Positions 58,272-64,000 of a stretch of DNA of 64,000 bases are shown in pieces. Below the pieces are notes generated by a model, which worked only from the letters and a program-made list of their open reading frames with translations, did not search any database and had not been told where the DNA came from. The position numbers and the translations under genes are program-made. Position 1 is the first letter of the stretch; the number at the start of each line of letters is the position of its first letter. Origin of the DNA: Trichomonas vaginalis G3 (lineage: Eukaryota > Parabasalia > Trichomonadida > Trichomonadidae); assembly GCF_026262505.1 (NCBI RefSeq), contig NC_067205.1, forward strand, positions 11,842,001 through 11,906,000, written 5' to 3'.

Positions 58272-58483
58272 ATTCCTATTCCTGTTTTTGGTGCTTTACT
58301 ATGATAACCAAATTGATTTGGTTATCATAGAAAAGAGACCATTATCATTCTTAGAATTAATTATGTTTAGGGTTGGTTTATTGGAATAAGGAAGTTTATA
58401 ATACGTGAACACTTGTTTCCTCATCGAAAAGTCATAACGCATAAAGTCGATGTTTCCTTAGTACAAAAAGTGACATATGACGC
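58272..58483 (-). repeat. Right terminal inverted repeat, 212 bp
   Basis: The perfect reverse complement of the left TIR, with the same palindrome at 58299-58330 and an inward TCACTTTT at 58473-58466. Confidence 0.85.
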
Positions 58484-58487
58484 TTAA
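58484..58487. repeat. TTAA target duplication, right
   Basis: The second TTAA, followed by GGATACCCTTAC, which is the continuation of the interrupted 76-bp repeat. Confidence 0.65.
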
Positions 58488-58499
58488 GGATACCCTTAC

Positions 58500-60744
58500 G
58501 TGTCAGATTTTTTGCGCATACGAAGAAGTCATGCTAGACATGAGCTATAAACCTGAAATTTTAGCAACATATTTAAAACTTTTTAAACTACAATACACTT
58601 TAATATTCAAGAACAAAAATATTCTTTTTAGAAATTACATAATTATTTTATGTGAAATCTATATAAAAACATATTTTGCGAGCGTAACTTTTTTCTTTAT
58701 AAGCACCTTATATGACTGATAAACTGTGAAGGCACATAATTGTTAATTCATAGAGTTGATATGTTTCCAAAATTGAGAGGAAATTTGAAAATTGAATACC
58801 CTTTCAATTCAATTTTCAAAAGATATCAGCTCCTTCAATAATTGAAGGACGATTTTGATCATTTGCTCTTAAAACAAGTATGCCATGGAGAAAAAAGTTA
58901 CGCTCGCAAATCTGAAATATAACTATCATATAAAAAAATTAAATTTCTAATTTTTTACTCTATAGATATTATTGGCCACTTGTGTAATGCATAAAAGTTT
59001 ATGTCATATGCATACATTTGGAAGTATGGGAGACGAGGGAAATTACTTCTATGAGGCACTAGGATTTTTAAAAATTTCTCTATCGGACTCACCATTCAAT
59101 TTCTCGAAAATTAAAAAAAATCAATAATAGCTAAAATGTATTATGCATAACAAATTTTAATGTTACACGGTATTTTTTGAACTTCATGACATGAATTTCT
59201 TTATATTATTTTTTTTGGATTTTCTATGATTTATGCGATAGGCTGGAACAACATTGTAAGTGCAATGATATCATTTATAGAGAAATCTAAAACTTCAGCA
59301 TTCAGAACTCGCAACCACAAAAATATTCATTTGCTAAGTAAGTAAAGTTGATTAAGTTCGACACTTAGCTTTTATACGTAAAACCAAATGTGTATTGTTA
59401 TTTCTTGTTAAATTATTGAGAAAAAAATAAATTGTAAGAGAAACGATACTGATTATTGAAATAATATTGAGGGTAGCTGCAGATTTCTTCATTAACATGC
59501 CGGAAATTTGTTAATCTTGGTTTTCTATCATAAAATCTGTCGAAGAATCTAAAAACGGAGATATGAAATAGAGATCATGTAAATCTAGAGTATCCTGTCA
59601 GAAAAATAGACTAAGCATGTAACCCTTTTTTGGTCATAAACACTTTTTACCACTTAGTCATACAGATGATCATTAAATTTAAACGAGCACTTTTTGTCAG
59701 AATTTATTCTTTTACAAAGACAGAAGATTTTAGTATTATTTAATATTAGTGCTGTAGCAAAATTCAAAAAACGGTGAAAATTCAGTGAATTTGTGAATTC
59801 ACATTTTTTTTCGACATTTTTCTTGATATATCCATGCACATTAAGAACACAGCTTTGATACGCTTAAAAAAGCATATTTCATATGAAATTGTTAAAGAAA
59901 TAAACAATTTATATAAAAATTGCACTTATGGGCAGTTTAGATATATAATTTATATATAACATATATACAAATCCATAGACAAAGTGCAATAACTACAATG
60001 TTGTAGAAAATTACAGCAGAAATACTGACTTTTTGAAGGATAATAAGAATTCTTCTAAATGTTGTATTTTTATAATTTGATTGATTTTTTTACTATTTCA
60101 TTAATCTTTTATGAATAATAATTATTTTTAATATATGTGCTATTAAAATTTCAAATTTTGACTAATATATCTAAGTTATCTGAACGAAACATTTAGAAAA
60201 TATCATACTTACATTGAAATAGCAAGTAGAACATATTAATAGCAAGTTTCTTGGCTTTATATCTATCATCTATTGTTGTTTGATCAAACAAAATTCACTC
60301 TATTATATGGTGTCAATTAATTAAAACAATTTTAATAGTTATTTATTTAGTGCGAATAAGTGCAAACTCATAAATGAATAACTTAATAGTAGAAATGAAT
60401 TATCTGATATAAATCTCACATTTTGTCCATCAGAAATACTTTAATTGCATACGCATAACTATTAGTAATACGTCTGGAGTGTCAATTAATAACAATCCCA
60501 CAACAAGTAAAATTCAGATTTTTATTAAACTTATTTTTTCCTAAAAGTTTTCTCAAATTACTATATATACATATGTGGATAAAATAATAGTAATATTGTA
60601 AAAAATTAGATAATTTTTTTTATTTGAGAACCTCTCAAAAGTTCATTCAATTTATCAATTGTTTCAGTTTGATGTATATTCATTTCTGGAGCCTAAAACT
60701 TTAGCAATCATGACAATATCATATTCTCTTTCTAACTACGCAAT
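58500..60744. other. Non-coding stretch right of the TIR element
   Basis: AT-rich, with only short frames (the longest about 80 codons). It contains the small inverted-repeat element at 58675-58910. Nothing else recognised. Confidence 0.45.
58675..58910. mobile_element. Small MITE-like foldback, 236 bp
   Basis: Perfect 22-bp inverted repeats TTTGCGAGCGTAACTTTTTT at 58675-58696 and the complement at 58889-58910 bound a 192-bp AT-rich interior. No flanking target duplication is clear. It could be a MITE or a chance fold; the GC-rich core GCGAGCG in this AT-rich context makes chance unlikely. Confidence 0.45.
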
Positions 60745-60820
60745 GTAAGGGTATCCTTAACTCTTTATTCCAGATAATGACCACATTTATGGGATTAAAA
60801 AGTTTAGGAAGCTTCTCCCC

Positions 60821-61377
60821 AATCCTATCTATAATATAAATTATTTCCCATGATCCAATTTGGGAAAAATTCGAACAAAAAAAAATTATATTTGTGACTG
60901 TTTTGTTATTAAAATTATCAAGGGATGAATAATGTTAAAAAAAATGTTGGTATCTAAATTTATTAACCTTATAGATCATATTGATTGGTCAATAAATCAT
61001 TATATCTAAATATTCTCGTAATTATAAATACAAAGTTTTTGGATTATAATTTTTCAAACCGTCGATTATATAGAATTCTGGGTTATGAATTCTTATCAAT
61101 CGTAACGTGTCCAAAGGTTATTTAAGATTGCATTTAAGTTTGTTTATATAAGTCCAAATATGTGGTGAAATTTTAATAGTTACAGGGATAAATTGAATAA
61201 TATTCAAAAATCGATCAATAAAAATTTAATAGGGTTATTATGATGTTTGCATGTGAATACTCATGTTAAAACATCGGGTTATCCTCACAAAAATAATAGT
61301 CTCATCACACTTTTCAATGCTCGATTTTTAAAAACTGTTTAAAAATGGAGCTTATATTGAAATAGTGTAGAGACTAA
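60821..61377. other. Intergenic, AT-rich
   Basis: No gene or repeat supported. Confidence 0.45.
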
Positions 61378-61443
61378 AAATTACCTCAGACTTTTCAGAG
61401 GATTGAGTGGCAACTCAATCCTCTGAAAAGTCTGAGGTAATTT
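61378..61443. repeat. Perfect 31-bp hairpin
   Basis: The stem (left arm from 61378, containing ACCTCAGACTTTTCAGAGG) pairs perfectly with 61413-61443 around a GGCA loop (61409-61412). The arms are far more GC-rich than the flanks. It lies 147 bp before the ubiquitin-like gene. Confidence 0.85.
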
Positions 61444-61589
61444 GCAAAATTAAATTCCAAAAATTTCATAATATTATTTATCTATATGTTTATTGTATAA
61501 TAATCAAATTAAGAAGTTTTCAATTTTCTTATTTGAGAGGCTAATTGTACTCAAAATCTATTTCTTAACAATTTTCATAAATACAAGGT

Positions 61590-62042
61590 ATGTCAACCCT
61601 TTCTCTCAGGACGCTCAACAGAACATATGGAATTCGAGAAATTTCCGTAGATCCAGAAAGCAACATCTCCGTTCTGAGGAAGTTTGAAGGACAGAATTGC
61701 ATTTTCATCTACAAAAAAACAATTTTAATAGAATCAATGACCTTTAATTATTACTCTATGGAAGATGGAGACATAATATGCAGTGTTATACCAGCTCAAC
61801 TTAACATCCCTAAAGGTATGAAGGATCCAAAACTTTTGCTAGATTTAGAGCGTGAAAAACTAAAGCTAATGGACAGAAAATTCAATAGGATTGATGGAAA
61901 TCCAACTATCTATAAGAAATTCCAGAACATGAAGTTAAAAGCTTCAATAAATCCAATATCTCATGATTCTGAATTGGCTACCGAATACAAACCTCTTCAA
62001 AAACCTTCTACCCAGCCTTTGCCTGCATTTTGGATACAATAA
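61590..62042 (+). CDS. Ubiquitin-like-fold protein, 150 aa
   Basis: ATG at 61590, TAA at 62040-62042. Residues about 5-68 fit a ubiquitin-like beta-grasp: ISVDPESNISVLRKF, then CIFIYKKTILIESMTFNYYS and MEDGDIICSVI, which echo the ubiquitin segments around RLIFAGKQL, TLSDYNI and the last strand. There is no C-terminal Gly-Gly, so it would not be conjugated; it is more likely an adaptor. A basic linker and a proline-rich end follow. TACTCAAAATC lies about 40 bases upstream and TCATAAATA about 15 bases upstream. The ATG sits inside GGTATGT, which resembles a trichomonad 5' splice site, but the frame continues, so I treat this as chance. Confidence 0.5.
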   Translation: MSTLSLRTLNRTYGIREISVDPESNISVLRKFEGQNCIFIYKKTILIESMTFNYYSMEDGDIICSVIPAQLNIPKGMKDPKLLLDLEREKLKLMDRKFNRIDGNPTIYKKFQNMKLKASINPISHDSELATEYKPLQKPSTQPLPAFWIQ

Positions 62043-62370
62043 TTTATTTTCTCACAAATAATGTAGGAATTCTCGTTCCTTTATCCACAAAGGTTCATTC
62101 TATGGATTAGATTATCATTCGTAGTCTTTCCATAATAACCTTTTGATTTTCAAAATTTCATTCACCAATACATTTTTCATCTAAACTTTTAAAAATTGTT
62201 TGTTTATCAATTTTAATAATTTTTATATCATCATTTTTTTGATAATTTAATTCAATAAAAGCAAATGAAAAATGTTCGATAACTACTTTATTCTAAGAAT
62301 GAAAAATGTATGTAATTTCAATATAATTCCATTTTACATGATTAAAATAAACAAACAAAATAGTTTGAAA
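62043..62370. other. Intergenic, convergent 3' flanks
   Basis: AT-rich; no feature seen. Confidence 0.45.
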
Positions 62371-63348
62371 TTATTTTTCAAAAAGAATGGTCTTTGGGGC
62401 AAGCTTAATTTTTGTCGGGATTGTATTATTTAATCCTCTGGATTTAATTAAAATTGGTAAGCGTCTTGGCTTCAAGATGCCCATTGTTGCAGCTCTTTTA
62501 ACATGATTTCCTATTTCTAGGCCATTTCCGTTAGCAAATGCTGTAGATTGTACCTTCATATAATCTAGCATCGATTGCGCTGTTGGTCTGTTATCTGGAT
62601 CAAATTGAAGTGATCTATTGATCAACCAGCCAAGATTTCCTTCTGCAGTATTATTAACTTTAATTGTTTTGTTTCTAACATCAGCTAAAAACTGTGCATC
62701 ATTTTGATATGAGAAAGGATAACAATGAGTTGCCATTATATGCATGGTAACTCCATAAGCCCAAATGTCAGCCTTCATTCCATTATACACTTTGTTTGAT
62801 ATGATTTCTGGTGCCATTAGCAAGTGCGTGCCACAATACGTTTTCATTTTTGCTGAAAATTCGCGTGAAAATCCAAAATCAATCAGTTTTGGATGCATAT
62901 CTTTATCGAAGAGAATATTTGCGGTCTTAATATCTCGATGGCTAATTCCTTTCTCATGAAGATAATTTAATGCATCAAGAAGTTCTATAGCTATTCTTAT
63001 TTGTTCTGATTGTTTGAATATAAAATTGTTATTGATAAGCATTTGCATATCGCCATTTGGCATATATTCCATGACTATTGCAATGATTTCTGGAGTATAG
63101 ATTACATCATACACTTTCGCAATGTTGGGATGGTTCAATCTTGATTGAATTCTGAGTTCGTTTTCAACATATACAATCATATCAGTTTCTGTAGCTGTAT
63201 TTCTATCAATAACTTTGATTGCAACTTTTTCACCAGTTTTACTGTGGATGGCAAGGAATACAGTTGAAAAGGCGCCTAATCCGAGCTCCTCTTGTAATAC
63301 ATATTTACCAATTTTCCAGATCTGATGATTATTTGATGAATTTTGCAT
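62371..63348 (-). CDS. CAMK-type Ser/Thr protein kinase, 325 aa
   Basis: ATG at 63348. The kinase domain spans about residues 16-267: Gly-rich loop LGLGAFSTVF (22-31), VAIK Lys K45, helix C Glu about E64, catalytic loop HRDIKTAN (H137, D139, K141, N144), DFG 157-159, APE 179-181, then DIWAYGVTMHIMATHCYPF. All catalytic residues are present. A basic tail of about 55 residues ends the protein. The overall form is close to AMPK/SNF1-like and CAMK kinases of trichomonads; the substrate is unknown. It is not close to the kinase at 19919 in sequence. A TTACTCACAAAATTTTC about 25-30 bases upstream has a TCAC core and may be the initiator. Confidence 0.9.
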   Translation of the reverse strand: MQNSSNNHQIWKIGKYVLQEELGLGAFSTVFLAIHSKTGEKVAIKVIDRNTATETDMIVYVENELRIQSRLNHPNIAKVYDVIYTPEIIAIVMEYMPNGDMQMLINNNFIFKQSEQIRIAIELLDALNYLHEKGISHRDIKTANILFDKDMHPKLIDFGFSREFSAKMKTYCGTHLLMAPEIISNKVYNGMKADIWAYGVTMHIMATHCYPFSYQNDAQFLADVRNKTIKVNNTAEGNLGWLINRSLQFDPDNRPTAQSMLDYMKVQSTAFANGNGLEIGNHVKRAATMGILKPRRLPILIKSRGLNNTIPTKIKLAPKTILFEK

Positions 63349-63617
63349 TTAAGCCAAAACAAGAAAATTTTGTGAGTAAAGAAATTGAGAGATCACAGAA
63401 AAGGGGTTTCAAAAATTAAAAGATTGATTATATCAAAGTTGTGATGTTATAAAAGATTTAGAGTTTTTGAAGATAACAAATTTTTAATTGAAAAAAAAAA
63501 TGAAAAGAAATAATTGCTAAATTATAATTAATGTTATTATCAGAAACAATAAAGTTTTTGAGATTGGGACAAAGTTGCAATTCGGCACTTTTTGTAAAAA
63601 AAATGGGGTCATACTCA
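63349..63617. other. Upstream region of the kinase gene
   Basis: AT-rich; apart from the possible initiator near 63378 nothing is recognised. Confidence 0.4.
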
Positions 63618-63905
63618 TAATGAATAGAGACTTATAGCTAAGTCTTGATATCATGCAGGGAGAATATACATTGATAAGCAATTATATTTTATAGTAGTAG
63701 TATTCAGAAATTCTTACAATTTACAATACAATTTTCAAAAATGGATAAAGACTTATAGCCAAGTCTTGATATCATGCAGGGAGAATATACATTGATAAGC
63801 AATTATATTTTATAGTAGTAGTATTCAGAAATTCTTACAATTTACAATACAATTTTCAAAAATGGATAAAGACCAATAGCCAAGTCTTGATATCATGCAG
63901 GGAGA
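63618..63905. repeat. Tandem repeat, period 121 bp, about 2.4 copies
   Basis: The unit with ATAGCCAAGTCTTGATATCA and TGCAGGGAGAATATACATTG recurs at 121-base spacing (TCATGCAGG at 63651, 63772 and 63893). Copies differ at only a few bases. It reaches almost to the window edge, where unrelated AT-rich sequence follows. Confidence 0.85.
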
Positions 63906-64000
63906 CTCTCTACAAATACAAAAATTGATTATCATAAGGAAATACAAATTTATCAATTTTCATGTGAAAATTACATAAATTTGTTCTCCAATAAATAGCA

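Larger units (their letters stand above)
56880..58483. mobile_element. 1,604-bp non-autonomous DNA transposon with perfect 212-bp TIRs
   Basis: The element starts GCGTCATATGTCAC and ends with its complement. The TIRs (56880-57091 and 58272-58483) are identical over 212 bp, so the insertion is recent. It is flanked by TTAA on both sides; because TTAA is palindromic, a TA duplication with an element starting AGCG and ending CGCT is equally possible. Hence piggyBac-like (TTAA) or mariner-like (TA) mobilisation cannot be told apart. The 1.18-kb interior has no transposase-sized frame, so it would need enzyme from elsewhere. Confidence 0.8.
56816..60820. mobile_element. Possible older element bounded by 76-bp inverted repeats
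   Basis: A 76-bp sequence starting GGGGAGAAGCTTCCTAAAC occurs at 56816-56879 plus 58484-58499 (split by the younger element) and in reverse complement at 60745-60820, with one mismatch. The outer ends are GGGGAGAAGC and GCTTCTCCCC. Three bases (AAT) flank both sides and could be a target duplication. The 2.25 kb between the inner ends (58500-60744) has no transposase frame, so it would be non-autonomous or dead. It could also be two unrelated copies of a short repeat. Confidence 0.4.

Noticed and set aside
58062-58304. Overlapping short frames on both strands inside the 1.6-kb element as transposase
   Set aside because: Under 85 codons, low-complexity, no catalytic motif, and one runs into the TIR.
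61588-61594. GTATGT as a 5' splice site at the ubiquitin-like gene start
   Set aside because: No ACTAACACACAG-type 3' signal follows and the reading frame continues for 150 codons.
1-64000. CRISPR arrays, rRNA genes, bacterial operons
   Set aside because: No regularly spaced short repeats, no rRNA-like sequence, and initiator motifs and gene families are eukaryotic.

Overview
The window looks like nuclear DNA of a parabasalid protist (trichomonad). It is very AT-rich and its genes are mostly single uninterrupted frames. Promoter-sized TCACTTTT sites lie a few bases before several start codons. The gene content is typical of trichomonads: multi-membrane receptor-type adenylyl cyclases, ankyrin proteins, a short Myb protein, BspA-like leucine-rich surface proteins, small Ser/Thr kinases, a MATE transporter, a thioredoxin-like protein and TIR elements. 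A Tritrichomonas-like organism is my inference; the sequence alone does not settle genus or species.

Layout. 1-3457: an edge-truncated coiled-coil gene, a 453-aa ankyrin gene and a Myb gene, all on the minus strand. 3458-5056: non-coding, with a decayed tRNA-like sequence and a GC-richer fragment. 5057-14801 (copy A) is a near-identical inverted copy of 20368-30105. It carries part of cyclase 1, two small paralogous genes, a MATE transporter, a 119-residue unknown gene and half a kinase. 14802-20367 is the spacer between the arms, with a degraded ankyrin gene, a small leucine-rich membrane protein and the start of the intact kinase. 21802-51464 is a head-to-tail tandem duplication of a 14.83-kb unit (copies B and C): MATE transporter, small gene 2, small gene 1, cyclase 1, cyclase 2. 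Its junctions share 6 bp. 52138-64000 is single-copy: thioredoxin-like gene, BspA-like gene, a nest of TIR elements, a hairpin, a ubiquitin-like-fold gene, a CAMK-type kinase gene and a 121-bp tandem repeat.

How the genes may work together. The repeated unit is dominated by two large membrane cyclases (tandem membrane segments, large extracytoplasmic regions, a PAS-like domain and a class III cyclase domain), next to a membrane transporter and two small basic proteins with acidic, aromatic tails. This would fit a cAMP sensing cassette, but any functional link to the transporter and small proteins is inferred only from the order shared by the copies.

Caution. Almost every gene in copies A, B and C is broken somewhere, but the breaks mostly fall at different one- or two-base length changes, often in homopolymers, while the other copies read through. 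Consensus error explains much of this better than decay. The exception is a frame change in cyclase 1 that is identical in all three copies.
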